A stretch of 64,000 nucleotides of DNA from Leptospiraceae bacterium (lineage in GTDB: Bacteria > Spirochaetota > Leptospiria > Leptospirales > Leptospiraceae), in assembly GCA_015075105.1 (NCBI GenBank), contig JABTUZ010000001.1, forward strand, positions 941,001-1,005,000. The letters are read 5' to 3'. Positions 1-9,449 of the stretch are shown one piece after another. A program made the position numbers and the translations under genes. The notes beneath the pieces are model-generated. The model saw only the letters and a program-made list of their open reading frames with translations, was not told where the DNA came from and did not search any database. Every line of letters starts with the position of its first letter. Position 1 is the first letter of the stretch.

Positions 1-2
1 TT

Positions 3-560
3 ACTGGAGTATTCGGGGCATATTACGCAGCACTAAAAATTTCACAAGGCTCAGAGATGAAAGGCGGGGCACAAAGAAAAGACGTATTTTACGCACTCGA
101 AAATTTACGATCTACATTTTCTCAAACTTTTTTTCTTTCAGGTCAGAGGAGATTGATTTTTTTTGCAAAGGGAGAAGGTGGACCAAACAACAGAAAAGAT
201 CGAGTCACCTTTGCAGCAAACCATCCAAACTCAGAAGAAACCGGCACTCCTTCAGTCAGAGAAGTATCTTTTTTTCTTAGGAAAATGCCAAATGAATCAG
301 ACTACTATTATTTAATTAGAAGAGAAGATGAAATGGTTGACATCAATCCAGACAAGGGTGGAGTAGAACACATACTTTTAGATTATGTGAAAAGTTTTCA
401 GATAAAGTATTCTCTTAGAGGAGATAAATGGCAGGACGATTGGGATTCCAAAGAATTACAGAAAGTTCCAAAGCTAATCCGTCTGGAATTGATTGTAAAA
501 GTCGTAAGACAAGAATTGAGGTTTGAAACACTTGCGTACCCGGGCATATATTTCAAATAA
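3..560 (+). CDS. gspJ: Type II secretion pseudopilin GspJ (5'-truncated by window)
   Basis: This is the C-terminal part of a minor pseudopilin of the type II secretion system. The frame is open from base 3, so the prepilin N-terminus lies before the window; the first internal ATG at 57 is not a plausible start. What remains is the globular part after the N-terminal helix, with an RRLIFFAKG segment and a strand-rich C-terminus typical of GspJ. GspJ sits with GspI, GspK and GspH at the tip of the pseudopilus in the periplasm. The gene overlaps gspK and is followed by gspL, gspM and gspN, which supports the assignment more than the sequence alone. Confidence 0.75.
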   Translation, partial: TGVFGAYYAALKISQGSEMKGGAQRKDVFYALENLRSTFSQTFFLSGQRRLIFFAKGEGGPNNRKDRVTFAANHPNSEETGTPSVREVSFFLRKMPNESDYYYLIRREDEMVDINPDKGGVEHILLDYVKSFQIKYSLRGDKWQDDWDSKELQKVPKLIRLELIVKVVRQELRFETLAYPGIYFK

Positions 561-1616
561 GAATAGAAAAGGTGCGATGGTTATTATGCTCGTGATGGGT
601 ATAGGTACAGCCTCTTTTTTGACTTCAAATAAATTTGCAAGTGACAGGATGACAGAATTCAAAATGGCTAAATCTGAATCCGAGGGCTTTATCGAAAGAT
701 TGTCAGAGGCTGGATTTCAGGAGGACTCAGTGCTTTAAAAAAAATCCCGGAAGAAGTTCTGTATCAATCCGGGATTGCTTTAGACCCTCCACCTATTCCT
801 CTTGGAGGTGGCGTAATTTATTATAAATTATCTCCCGAAGACGGAAAAATAAATTTAAATTCGCTTATTAAAATGTATGATAATCAGCCAAACGCAAGAA
901 CTCAAGAAATGACTACAAGGCTTTTTGAGCAGCTTGGACTAAAAAAAGAAATGATTTTTCCGATTATTGATTGGATAGATGAAAATTCCCAAGAAATGGG
1001 AGGTGGAGCCGAAATTTATTATTACTCCGGCTTAAAACCACCACGTAAAATAAAAAATGCACCTATGTATTCTTTATCAGAATTGCTATCAGTGAAAGGT
1101 TTTACAAGAAAAAATGTGTACGAATCGCTCAAGCCTGCGGGTTACGATACAAATAAATCTACTTCTTTTCAAACCGAAGAAGAAAAAGTTCTCTTGACAG
1201 ATAAAGACTTTATATTGGCAAATAATGTCACTGCCTATCTTCCATTCAAGGACACCTCGGATGAAAGGATTAATATAAATGGAGCGCCCTATCATATACT
1301 TATGTCCCTATCCGATTTTATGACAAGACAAGCGTCTATGAGACTTTTAAAGTTGAAATTGGAGAAAGGCGGGTATATCAAGGAAATAAAAGACTTAGAG
1401 CCTCTACCGGAGTTTCAGGTTAAAACTTCTGGTGGGTTTACCCTGTACAAAGAGTTAGCCGGGGAGGGGACAGACGTTTCCGGCGGACGGATAAAAACTA
1501 AGGGCGATATTTATAAAATAGTTGGAGTAGGAATCATAAACAATAAAGTGACTCGAAGAATCACTTGTTTGTTTGATCTGGCAAATGATCAGATGTTATT
1601 TTATTCAGAGGATTAG
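523..1616 (+). pseudogene. gspK: gspK, minor pseudopilin, split by a one-base frameshift
   Basis: GspK caps the type II pseudopilus. The first piece (523-738, TTG start at 523 or 532) has the prepilin signature: a basic NRKGAM stretch followed by a hydrophobic helix, then AGFQ. It ends at TAA 736. Reading one frame over from about 720 gives GGLSALKKIPEEVLYQSGIA, which joins smoothly to the long C-terminal piece (open to 1616, first internal ATG at 873) with IIDWIDEN and INLNS segments typical of GspK. One base is missing near 718-722. The combined length of about 364 residues suits the family. Either a real mutation that would disable the pilus tip or a sequencing error. Confidence 0.8.
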
Positions 1617-1622
1617 TCATTC

Positions 1623-3272
1623 GTGTTTTTTGATCAATACTTAGCCATAGACTACGGTACTACTTTTATAAAAGGTATTTTGTATAAACAATTTTTAGGT
1701 GGGGTAACTATTTTACGGAATGAGACTCTAAAAATTGTCCGATTGGAAGAAAGTGAAGGGGATGAGTATGAATACAATATTGTTCGATTCATTCAGAGTT
1801 TTTTTCCTGAAGAAACAAATTTTTTGATTAATCTACCTATTGAAAAATTGTTTATTAGGGATCTTGTAGTTCCGCTTGGCACAGAGAAGGCAGTTCGAGA
1901 AATTATTCCTTTTGAGGTAGAAAATCAAATTCCATTTCCTGTTGAAACTATGGAAGTATTGGGCAATATCTGGAAAATAGAAGATGAAAATTCTAATGTA
2001 ATAACATTTAGCGCCCACCATTCTGAATTACAAAAAGCAATTACTCCATTTCTTAGAACTGAAACACAGCTAAAATCTATGTCTATAGATTCTTTTGTGT
2101 TGAGTTCTGTAATTACAAAACACCAAGGGGGAGCCATTCATTCTGAAAAAGTTGGTCAGGTTGATATAGGTGGGAAAATAACTATATTCAATTCTATCTC
2201 GGATGGTAAGCTAACCCACTCAAGATTTTTTGCTGCGGGTGGAGAATACATTACTCAAAAAATATCTGACTTATTAAAAATAGAGCTACACGATGCCGAA
2301 GAATTAAAAACTTCTATCACGTTTAATATAAATGAAATTGATGAAGACTTGAAACAAGCTTTTTTAAAAAAGTTTAAACTCACAAATCAAAATTTTAAAC
2401 AATTACTACAAATATTACACTCTTCATTAGACGAGGTTGCAGAAGAAGTGGCTAGAAGTATTTTTGCTCTATTTGATTCCGAGAAACCGGAAGTGATTTA
2501 TTTGTCTGGAGGCGGGTCTTTGCTCCCAGGTACAGAAAAATTCCTATCGGACAAAATTGGAATTAGTGTAAAAAAATATGATTTTTTAGAGTTGAAAGAG
2601 GAAAGTTACACAACTTGTCTTGGAACCGGATACCACTATCTTCTAAAAAAATCAGAGAAGATGGATTTCTTAAATACAAAATATGTACAGACCATAAATA
2701 AAAGTTCATTAAAACTGAGTTACTTCAAAACTCATCTCGCACTTCTCGGAATATCATTTTTTATTTTGATAACAGTATTTTTTGTAGGGATTATCATAGA
2801 CAAAAGAAAAATTAAAGCAAGTAATGAGCTACTTGCTCAAAAGTTTCAGTCTGGATTTGGGATGGAGGCTCCTTCCGATACCGATGTAATGGATTTTGCG
2901 GTTCGAGAAGTAAAAAAAGAGCAAAAAAATTCAGAAATTGTACGGTTGTTTTTAAGCCAAGACAGTATTTTAGATATTTTAGTTGACTTAACGAATAATT
3001 TTCCTTCTAAAGATAGCTTTAATTTTGCTTTGGATCAATTTACTTTTGACGGAAATGAAGTGCAGATTTACGGAAGAGTCGATGAATTCAGCGAGCTTGG
3101 CACGATTCAATCTTCTTTGGAGAAATCTAAAAAATTTAAAAATATTGAAGTTTTGAATAAAAGGTTGATTCAAGGTGTAAGTAAGCTAAAAGTAAGTTTT
3201 AAAATAAAACTTGAAGTTGTGAATTCATCAGAAAAAAACAATAATAATAAGTCGGATAGCAATGCTGAATAA
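1623..3272 (+). CDS. gspL: Type II secretion assembly-platform protein GspL
   Basis: GspL links the cytoplasmic ATPase GspE to the inner-membrane platform. The 549-residue protein starts with GTG at 1623, six bases after gspK. Residues 1-350 form an actin-like/PilM-type domain, with an N-terminal DYGTT phosphate-loop motif near residue 10 and a second glycine-rich YLSGGGSLLPG motif near 294. A single membrane helix follows at about 372-392, then a periplasmic ferredoxin-like part to the C-terminus. This architecture is that of GspL. It overlaps gspM by 11 bases, indicating translational coupling. Confidence 0.85.
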   Translation: MFFDQYLAIDYGTTFIKGILYKQFLGGVTILRNETLKIVRLEESEGDEYEYNIVRFIQSFFPEETNFLINLPIEKLFIRDLVVPLGTEKAVREIIPFEVENQIPFPVETMEVLGNIWKIEDENSNVITFSAHHSELQKAITPFLRTETQLKSMSIDSFVLSSVITKHQGGAIHSEKVGQVDIGGKITIFNSISDGKLTHSRFFAAGGEYITQKISDLLKIELHDAEELKTSITFNINEIDEDLKQAFLKKFKLTNQNFKQLLQILHSSLDEVAEEVARSIFALFDSEKPEVIYLSGGGSLLPGTEKFLSDKIGISVKKYDFLELKEESYTTCLGTGYHYLLKKSEKMDFLNTKYVQTINKSSLKLSYFKTHLALLGISFFILITVFFVGIIIDKRKIKASNELLAQKFQSGFGMEAPSDTDVMDFAVREVKKEQKNSEIVRLFLSQDSILDILVDLTNNFPSKDSFNFALDQFTFDGNEVQIYGRVDEFSELGTIQSSLEKSKKFKNIEVLNKRLIQGVSKLKVSFKIKLEVVNSSEKNNNNKSDSNAE

Positions 3273-3786
3273 ATTAGACGAAAGAGAAAAGTTATTTGTA
3301 ATCGGTGGAGTTATATTAGTAATTGTAGTATTATTTTTTAGCGTAATTCGGAAATTAGCAGAATTTCGGAGCGACCTTTCTGAAAAGATTGTTGAATCGA
3401 GAGGTAGTTCAGTTCAACTTGATAAATTAATCAAAGACTATCACTTTTATAAATCTTTAAAATCAGGACCTGAAGAGGATGTAAGCCAAATTTATTCCAA
3501 GTTAGATCAGATTTTGATTCGGTATTCTCTAAAAGATAAAGTATCTACTATGAGAGATTCTAATACAGTTATACTCAAACAGTACAACAAAATTACTATT
3601 GATATTAGTCTGCGTTCTGTTCCGTTAAATGATGTTATTAAATTAATTTATGATATTGAAGTGAATAAGCAAATTAATAGTAAGGTTGACTATATCAATT
3701 TTCGTAAACCATTTGCTGGTAAAGAAATTTATGATGTGAATTTAAAGTTATCATCGTACAGTAAATTAGGAAAGAAGAATGCCTAA
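3262..3786 (+). CDS. gspM: Type II secretion protein GspM-like
   Basis: A 174-residue bitopic inner-membrane protein. A short basic cytoplasmic start (NKLDEREK) precedes one membrane helix at about residues 12-28; a periplasmic helical stretch and a ferredoxin-like end follow. The LxxREK start and layout are those of GspM, which pairs with GspL in the assembly platform. It overlaps gspL upstream by 11 bases and gspN downstream by 8 bases. Sequence conservation in GspM is low, so position in the operon carries much of the call. Confidence 0.75.
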   Translation: MLNKLDEREKLFVIGGVILVIVVLFFSVIRKLAEFRSDLSEKIVESRGSSVQLDKLIKDYHFYKSLKSGPEEDVSQIYSKLDQILIRYSLKDKVSTMRDSNTVILKQYNKITIDISLRSVPLNDVIKLIYDIEVNKQINSKVDYINFRKPFAGKEIYDVNLKLSSYSKLGKKNA

Positions 3787-4732
3787 GTTAGAAGAAGAAA
3801 TCCAAGAAGAAATTGCAAATTCTATAGATGTGGAAAACGAGGAAGCCCCTCCTATTGAAGACGACGAATTTGATGAAGATGAGTATTCAGTTACTACTCT
3901 AACTTTAAAGCAAAAGATTCTTCTGATTTTTGGCGGGATTATAACTTTTCTTATATTTTTTATATTGCTTTTTCCTTTAGAAGAATTTATAAGAAGTAGT
4001 ATTTCCAAAGTCAGCTCTCAAAAAGGGTATTACATTGATTTTAAAAAATTAAAAATTCCTATTTTTGGAAGTAAGGTCATAGATTCCTTGACTATCCAGA
4101 CTCCTGATGGTTTGGGACTAAAATCTGAGGAAATTGAGATTAATTCTAGTTTTTATAATTTAGCCATTTATGGATCTTTTTCAGGCAGCATTCAGGCAAA
4201 CTCTATTAAATTTGATAAGAAAGAAATTTCACTAAACATAAAAAGCATTCTATTGGAAGGGAAGTTGAATGGTCTTGGGGATGAGATGAGTCAGTTGAAT
4301 GGAAATATAGCGATTCAGGCAACCAATGGAATGTTGGTAAAAATACCTATATTGCCAATGATTGGTGAATTAAAAGACACTACTATTAAAAATATTTCTA
4401 TCATTTTAAAACTAAAAAATGGAAGGTTTCAGATCGAAAAAGGAATTTTGGATACTTCAATTGGCAGGCTTTCATTTAAAGGAAAAATAGAATATACTGG
4501 GAATTTGGGGAACTCCAGAATTGATCTGGAAATATGTCCTAAGCTCAGTGCCAATTTTTCAGCTGAGCGTCCAGACTTATCTGATATGTTGCAGGTTTTT
4601 AGCAAAGGAAACCCGGATTTTTGTGTACCTATTCAAGGAACTATGGAACAGCCAAAGTTGAATCTTCCCTTAGGAACAGGAAACGAGTTTCCAGCCAATC
4701 CGAGTATTCCACCTCCTCCACCACCAAAATAG
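3779..4732 (+). CDS. gspN: GspN-like type II secretion protein (leptospiral type)
   Basis: A 317-residue protein with a strongly acidic cytoplasmic N-terminus (residues 1-38), one membrane helix at about 45-68, and a periplasmic beta-rich part with repeated SLTIQTPDGLGL/IQANSIKF-type strands. It ends in a polyproline tail. GspN is an accessory, membrane-anchored T2SS component; spirochaete versions look like this, with a short cytoplasmic acidic extension. It is the last gene of the plus-strand operon and converges on the gene at 4748. No clear hairpin terminator is visible in the 15 bases between them. Confidence 0.7.
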   Translation: MPKLEEEIQEEIANSIDVENEEAPPIEDDEFDEDEYSVTTLTLKQKILLIFGGIITFLIFFILLFPLEEFIRSSISKVSSQKGYYIDFKKLKIPIFGSKVIDSLTIQTPDGLGLKSEEIEINSSFYNLAIYGSFSGSIQANSIKFDKKEISLNIKSILLEGKLNGLGDEMSQLNGNIAIQATNGMLVKIPILPMIGELKDTTIKNISIILKLKNGRFQIEKGILDTSIGRLSFKGKIEYTGNLGNSRIDLEICPKLSANFSAERPDLSDMLQVFSKGNPDFCVPIQGTMEQPKLNLPLGTGNEFPANPSIPPPPPPK

Positions 4733-4747
4733 TATTTTGGCTTGAAG

Positions 4748-5530
4748 TTATTCTCGACTTACTTTTTCTGCAAGTTTGTTGTATTGGTTAGAGCCTTTTC
4801 CAAAGGCTAATTCAGTGTATCGCATTAAGTGGTGATTTTTTTTTGACCGTATTGAAAAAGCAAGAGCATCTTTTTTGTATTTACTAGCTTGGATTTCTTG
4901 CTTTTCTAAACAAGCTGCAAGAATTTTATGAGGTTCTGCCTCTGCTTCATATTTATCGGATAATTCAATGTACCTGTCCAACATATCAACTGCAAGATTA
5001 TAACTTTTTAGAGCAAACTGGTGCTTGATGTATTCTCTGAATAGGCTGGCTTTTAAATCTATATAGATCGGAGATTTCTTCACAATAGGATTTTCAATTT
5101 TGTCTAGATAATTCATACCCTTGACTAAGGGGATTATTGAATTTTGTCTTGCGTCTATGGTAATTTTACGAAGTTCTTTTTCTCGATTGTTCTCTCTTGC
5201 TTTTTTTTGCCATGTATATTTATCTTCTAAATTTACTTCTTTTTCGTATTCTGATTTTTTATTTTGAATTTGAATTTCTGAAGATTTAAAAATAGATAGA
5301 GAAAGGTTGAACATTTTACGAGCATTTTCTATCTTTTTAGTAGATGCTTCTTCGCTAATATCCTCTATAATTTTTAAATCTTTAGAGGTTTCTAATGATT
5401 CAGCTTCACCCCAATATCCCTCGATAGGTTTTTCGTCAGGAAATACTAACTCTGATTTTTTTTGGTTTTGATTGGAGTATATAGAAAAATGAATGAAAGG
5501 TATTAAAATAATAATGATAAATCTCTGCAT
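4748..5530 (-). CDS. Secreted helical protein, possibly FcpA-like
   Basis: 260 residues with an N-terminal hydrophobic stretch (FIIIILIPFIHFSIYS) fitting a signal peptide, then an almost entirely helical, charged protein with TPR-like segments such as YNLAVDMLDRYIELSDKYEA. No Cys lipobox is obvious, so it is probably periplasmic. From memory the pattern of EGYWGEAE near the mature N-terminus and a basic HHLMRYTELAFG motif near the end recalls leptospiral flagellar-coiling proteins (FcpA family), which coat the periplasmic flagellum. I could not check this, so treat the function as a suggestion. It is monocistronic and converges on gspN. Confidence 0.6.
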   Translation of the reverse strand: MQRFIIIILIPFIHFSIYSNQNQKKSELVFPDEKPIEGYWGEAESLETSKDLKIIEDISEEASTKKIENARKMFNLSLSIFKSSEIQIQNKKSEYEKEVNLEDKYTWQKKARENNREKELRKITIDARQNSIIPLVKGMNYLDKIENPIVKKSPIYIDLKASLFREYIKHQFALKSYNLAVDMLDRYIELSDKYEAEAEPHKILAACLEKQEIQASKYKKDALAFSIRSKKNHHLMRYTELAFGKGSNQYNKLAEKVSRE

Positions 5531-5619
5531 TTCTTTATCCTAATAATAGTTTCGGTTGAATTTTGATTTTCCTTAATGGTTGTTTTTCGATAAAAATAAT
5601 CTATTCAAATTATATACAA

Positions 5620-7344
5620 TTAAAATTTAAGAATTAATAAAGTCAAATCATCTTCTAATATTTCTAAACCACCGGAAAACTGAGTGACTATTTCAAAAAT
5701 AGAATCGCACAAAACAGATATATCTTCATTTCTTTGCTCCGATAAAATTGTCATGAAACGCTCTTCCGAAAACATTTTTCCTGTTTCGGGGCTTCTTATT
5801 TCAGTGATTCCATCCGTAAATAGGATGAGTAAATCACCCTTTTCTAAATAGTCAGTCATCTCTTCGCATTCAGGGTTTAGGAAAGATAGAATAATTCTTC
5901 CCTTGGGCAGCAAGGTTTTAACAGAGCCGTTGGATTTGATAACGATAAACGGTAGGTGGCCGGCTCTTGCCAACTTCATTTCACCTGTGGTTAAATTCAG
6001 ATCTAAAATACTCGCAGTTATAAAGTTTGCACCTAACTTATCCTGTAGATTTTCATAAATGCAATCCATTGCCTCTGTAACCTTTGCTGTATTTTCATAC
6101 CAATTACTTAAAGACATTTTTACCATAGAGGCAATAAATGCAGCAGGTACTCCGTGACCCGACACATCACAGATAAAAAGCCCTAAAGAATTCTTACTCG
6201 GAGTATATTTAATGTCAAAAAAATCTCCACCGATTTTCATCATTGGCTGATATTTATAAGCAATTTTTACTTCCGGTAGAATCGGTATATTTTTTGGCAG
6301 AAGGGATAATTGGATGGATTGAGCCATTTCGATTTGTCTTTCCAGCTCTTCTTTTTGCCTTTCTATAATCTGAGTTCTTTCATATACTTTTCTTTCAAGC
6401 TCGTAGTTTACTGCGTCCTTTAACTTTTCAAGCATAGTGAAATTTTCTAGTGCGTTGTTTTGTGCTCTTTCTCTTTCTGTAAGTACAGTGGAAATCAAAT
6501 AGGTCATAAGAGTAATCGCCGCAATGAATGTATTTAGAAAAATTAATGAATCATTTAAAGACAGTGAATCATTTGCATAAATTGCAAATGGACCCATTCC
6601 TTTAATCGTTCTGTAAACTGCAATTCCGGAGAGTAAGACAATGGAAGTTGTAGCTCCAATTTTTTTAAACCGAAAAGTTGCATAAATTAAAAATGGAAAG
6701 GGAAGAAAAGAGATGGGATACTTCAAAGAGTGGAATGCAATTCTCGCAGCAATCAAAACAAGTAAAAAAATTCCTATCGCTTCAAGGAAAATTTTAAAAC
6801 GAATTTTAGAGAACTCTATAGATAGTAGGGACATTAGAAATGGAGCTACAACTATAAAGCCTTGCATTTCTCCTGAAAACCAAGTAATCCAGACGTTCCA
6901 ATAAGTTTCAGGTGCAACAAAACCCCACACAAGAAGTGAGCTAACTCCACTGAATGCACTTAAAGTAGAACCCGGGATTGTACAAAAAAGTAAAAATTTA
7001 AAAAGGTCTTTTGAATTGTTTAGTGGGTTTTCTGAATTTGTAATTTTTAAAAACAAGAATGAATTCAGAAAGGCTCCAAGTGTGTTCCCAACTCCGATGA
7101 TGAGTGCAGTTGGGATGTGTGGATTGTTTAAATAGTTAGCAATAAATGCTCCTAAGAAAATCCCCGGAAAGGCTTTATTCTTGCGAAGTAAGAAAGCGGT
7201 AAGCCCTACACCTTCAGGAGGCCAAATTGGAGAAACTTGAGAATTGAAAAAAGCTAAGAAAAAACCAATTTTGGCAGCAGCTGTGTATCCAATTATAAGG
7301 ACAATGGTTTCAGCAATATTCTTCAGAAGCCTTGATTGATTCAA
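5620..7344 (-). CDS. MASE1 sensor with SpoIIE-type PP2C phosphatase
   Basis: 574 residues. The first ~290 are a multi-helix membrane sensor of the MASE1 type, with the SPIWPPEGVGL motif near residue 40. A coiled coil follows at about 295-345, then a PPM/SpoIIE serine phosphatase domain. The metal-binding residues are visible: GGDFFD, CDVSGHG, LFTDGITE and EDDLTLLIL. Such RsbU-like enzymes dephosphorylate anti-anti-sigma (STAS) proteins in partner-switching cascades. A STAS protein lies at 11601 and is a possible substrate, by proximity only. The ATG at 7344 starts the hydrophobic domain directly. Confidence 0.85.
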   Translation of the reverse strand: MNQSRLLKNIAETIVLIIGYTAAAKIGFFLAFFNSQVSPIWPPEGVGLTAFLLRKNKAFPGIFLGAFIANYLNNPHIPTALIIGVGNTLGAFLNSFLFLKITNSENPLNNSKDLFKFLLFCTIPGSTLSAFSGVSSLLVWGFVAPETYWNVWITWFSGEMQGFIVVAPFLMSLLSIEFSKIRFKIFLEAIGIFLLVLIAARIAFHSLKYPISFLPFPFLIYATFRFKKIGATTSIVLLSGIAVYRTIKGMGPFAIYANDSLSLNDSLIFLNTFIAAITLMTYLISTVLTERERAQNNALENFTMLEKLKDAVNYELERKVYERTQIIERQKEELERQIEMAQSIQLSLLPKNIPILPEVKIAYKYQPMMKIGGDFFDIKYTPSKNSLGLFICDVSGHGVPAAFIASMVKMSLSNWYENTAKVTEAMDCIYENLQDKLGANFITASILDLNLTTGEMKLARAGHLPFIVIKSNGSVKTLLPKGRIILSFLNPECEEMTDYLEKGDLLILFTDGITEIRSPETGKMFSEERFMTILSEQRNEDISVLCDSIFEIVTQFSGGLEILEDDLTLLILKF

Positions 7345-7526
7345 TAAATTCTCCTTCTATTTAAAGTTTCAAATAGATTTATCTTTGTTAGTTTGGCAGT
7401 TTATATTTAATTTATTCATAAAAATCTATTCTTAAATGAATTCAAGAACAACTTTTACTTCAATAAAAAAAAAATCTTCTTTTAAATATTTAGTGTATTT
7501 TAAAATTTGATTAGATTGAAATATCC

Positions 7527-8102
7527 ATGTTAAAGAATAATTCAAAATATTACATTAAACGAGAAAATACTTCTGCCAGAGATAAAAAGAAATTTTACAG
7601 AAAAGTAGCGATTCGTATTTTTCTGTCTTGTATTTTGGGGTTTATCATTTCTTTGTTGTTTAGAAATTACTTACTATACCCTATCAAGATTTCAGATCGT
7701 GTAATGGAGCCTTCGATCAAAAAAGGTCAGTATGTGTTCATTACTCCATTTTTCAACCACGGGAATCTTAAAATAGGTGATGTCGTATTATCAAAAAATC
7801 CACTGAATGAAACTTATACCTTTCTTTCCAGAATTGCAGGAAAATCTGGTGATAGGATATATATTTCTAATAAAAAACTTTTCAGAAACATGAACTTGAT
7901 TGATGAAGAAAAAAAAGGAATTCAATTTACCGATAAACGCACAATGTTTCCAAAATCTTTTTCCGGTAGAGACAATATCGAAGAAGTGTTTGTAAAAGAC
8001 AGAAATTTCTTTTTACTTTCCGATAATAGAGATGAATGTTTGGATTCCAGAGAGCTTGGTCTGATTTCAGAAGAGAAAATTATTGGGAAAATGGTATTCT
8101 GA
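7527..8102 (+). CDS. Signal peptidase I homologue lacking both catalytic residues
   Basis: 191 residues with one N-terminal membrane helix (about 30-50) and a periplasmic S26-type domain. The structural boxes are recognisable: the substrate-binding VMEPSIKKGQYVFI region, SRIAGKSGDRI, and the C-terminal SDNRDECLDSRELG box. Active signal peptidase I needs Ser in S-M-x-P and Lys in K-R-x-x-G-x-x-G-D. Here those positions are Val (VMEP) and Ser (SRIAGKSGD), so the Ser-Lys dyad is absent. It is therefore likely a non-cleaving homologue or binding protein. It sits three bases before the murD start. Confidence 0.75.
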   Translation: MLKNNSKYYIKRENTSARDKKKFYRKVAIRIFLSCILGFIISLLFRNYLLYPIKISDRVMEPSIKKGQYVFITPFFNHGNLKIGDVVLSKNPLNETYTFLSRIAGKSGDRIYISNKKLFRNMNLIDEEKKGIQFTDKRTMFPKSFSGRDNIEEVFVKDRNFFLLSDNRDECLDSRELGLISEEKIIGKMVF

Positions 8103-8105
8103 AAT

Positions 8106-9449
8106 TTGCATATTCGACAGGATGAATTTTTACAAACTTTCTCCAAGGCGTATATATTCGGTGGTGGAAGCTCCGGTATTTCTGCTGCCAATCTTTTAAA
8201 AAAATACGGAAAAAAAATCTATTTAATAGACAAGAAAAAAATAGAGGGCGATCCATTTGATGGATATTTGTCGGACGAAATTAATTTTATGGAATTTGAA
8301 GAATCAATCATCGTAAAAAGTCCGGGGATTCATCCGAGTCATAAAATTTTAATTGCAGCGAGAGAAAACAACGTTCCTGTTTTTTCTGAAATTGACATAG
8401 GGTGTATTTTTTTTACAGGTAAAATTATTGGTGTTACAGGCACCGACGGTAAATCAACTACAACGAGTCTTGTATGGCATTTGATAAAAGAAGATTTTCC
8501 CAATTCAAAAGCTGGAGGGAATTTAGGAGTTCCATTCACTGTATTTTGTGAAGAGAAATTGGATTTTGCAGTTTTAGAACTTTCCAGCTACCAATTAGAA
8601 GATTCTATGCCGATTGATTTTGTCGCCTGTACGATTTTAAATCTTGCGCCGGATCATTTAGAAAGACACGGGACTATGGACAACTACTTACAAGCAAAGT
8701 TAAAAATTTTGGATTTTGATAACCCAAAGAAAATATACATAACAAGTGATGAATTTAGAAAAAAAATTCCAATTAAAAATTACAACTTTGTTCAAAAAAG
8801 TTTTGGTGAAGAACTCCTAACCGATGCTCTAATTTTAGAACAAGAGAATAGTATTCGTACAAAGAAATTTACCTATTCTACAAAAAATTTTGTTTTGAAG
8901 GGAAGACACAACCTTAGCAATCTTGCTTGTGCAATTTTACTTGCAGAAAGTATTGGTTCTCATCCTACAAATATCCAAAAGCAAATCAAAACTTTTCAGG
9001 GCTTAACCCACAGATTTGAATATGTAAAAAAAATCGGTAAGTTAGAAATTATCAACGATTCCAAGTCAACTAATCTTCATAGCATGCTTGCCGGCTTGAA
9101 AGGTTTTGATAAAAAAACTCCATTTATTTTGATCTTGGGCGGGATTCCGAAAAAAGAAGAACTATCCCCCATGCTGGAGGTTTTACAAACAAAAAATGTG
9201 GTTGTATTTCTTTACGGAGAGGCAGTGAGTAGTTGGGAAAAACCGCTTCGGGATATTCTTGGGGTAAACCTGATAGTAAAAGAAAACTTAAAGGAAGTAG
9301 TGGATAATAGCTTTGAAATTTCCGAAAAAATGAATTCAAAATATCTCCTATTTTCTCCCGCCTGTGCAAGTTTTGATCAATATAAAAATTTTGAAGAAAG
9401 GGGAAACCATTTTAAAGATTTGGTAAATCGTAGAATAGACCTAAGCTAA
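8106..9449 (+). CDS. murD: UDP-N-acetylmuramoyl-L-alanine:D-glutamate ligase MurD
   Basis: Cytoplasmic peptidoglycan enzyme adding D-Glu to UDP-MurNAc-L-Ala with ATP. Its 447 residues match the usual length. Domain 1 is a Rossmann-like uridine-binding fold beginning [15 protein letters not shown]. The ATP loop [13 protein letters not shown] lies near residue 112, followed by ELSSYQLE and [13 protein letters not shown], then the C-terminal ligase domain with LTHRFEYV and [11 protein letters not shown]. The start is TTG at 8106, since no ATG fits before the first strand. It is probably cotranscribed with the upstream signal-peptidase homologue and overlaps the convergent 9441 gene by nine bases. 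Confidence 0.93.
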   Translation: MHIRQDEFLQTFSKAYIFGGGSSGISAANLLKKYGKKIYLIDKKKIEGDPFDGYLSDEINFMEFEESIIVKSPGIHPSHKILIAARENNVPVFSEIDIGCIFFTGKIIGVTGTDGKSTTTSLVWHLIKEDFPNSKAGGNLGVPFTVFCEEKLDFAVLELSSYQLEDSMPIDFVACTILNLAPDHLERHGTMDNYLQAKLKILDFDNPKKIYITSDEFRKKIPIKNYNFVQKSFGEELLTDALILEQENSIRTKKFTYSTKNFVLKGRHNLSNLACAILLAESIGSHPTNIQKQIKTFQGLTHRFEYVKKIGKLEIINDSKSTNLHSMLAGLKGFDKKTPFILILGGIPKKEELSPMLEVLQTKNVVVFLYGEAVSSWEKPLRDILGVNLIVKENLKEVVDNSFEISEKMNSKYLLFSPACASFDQYKNFEERGNHFKDLVNRRIDLS

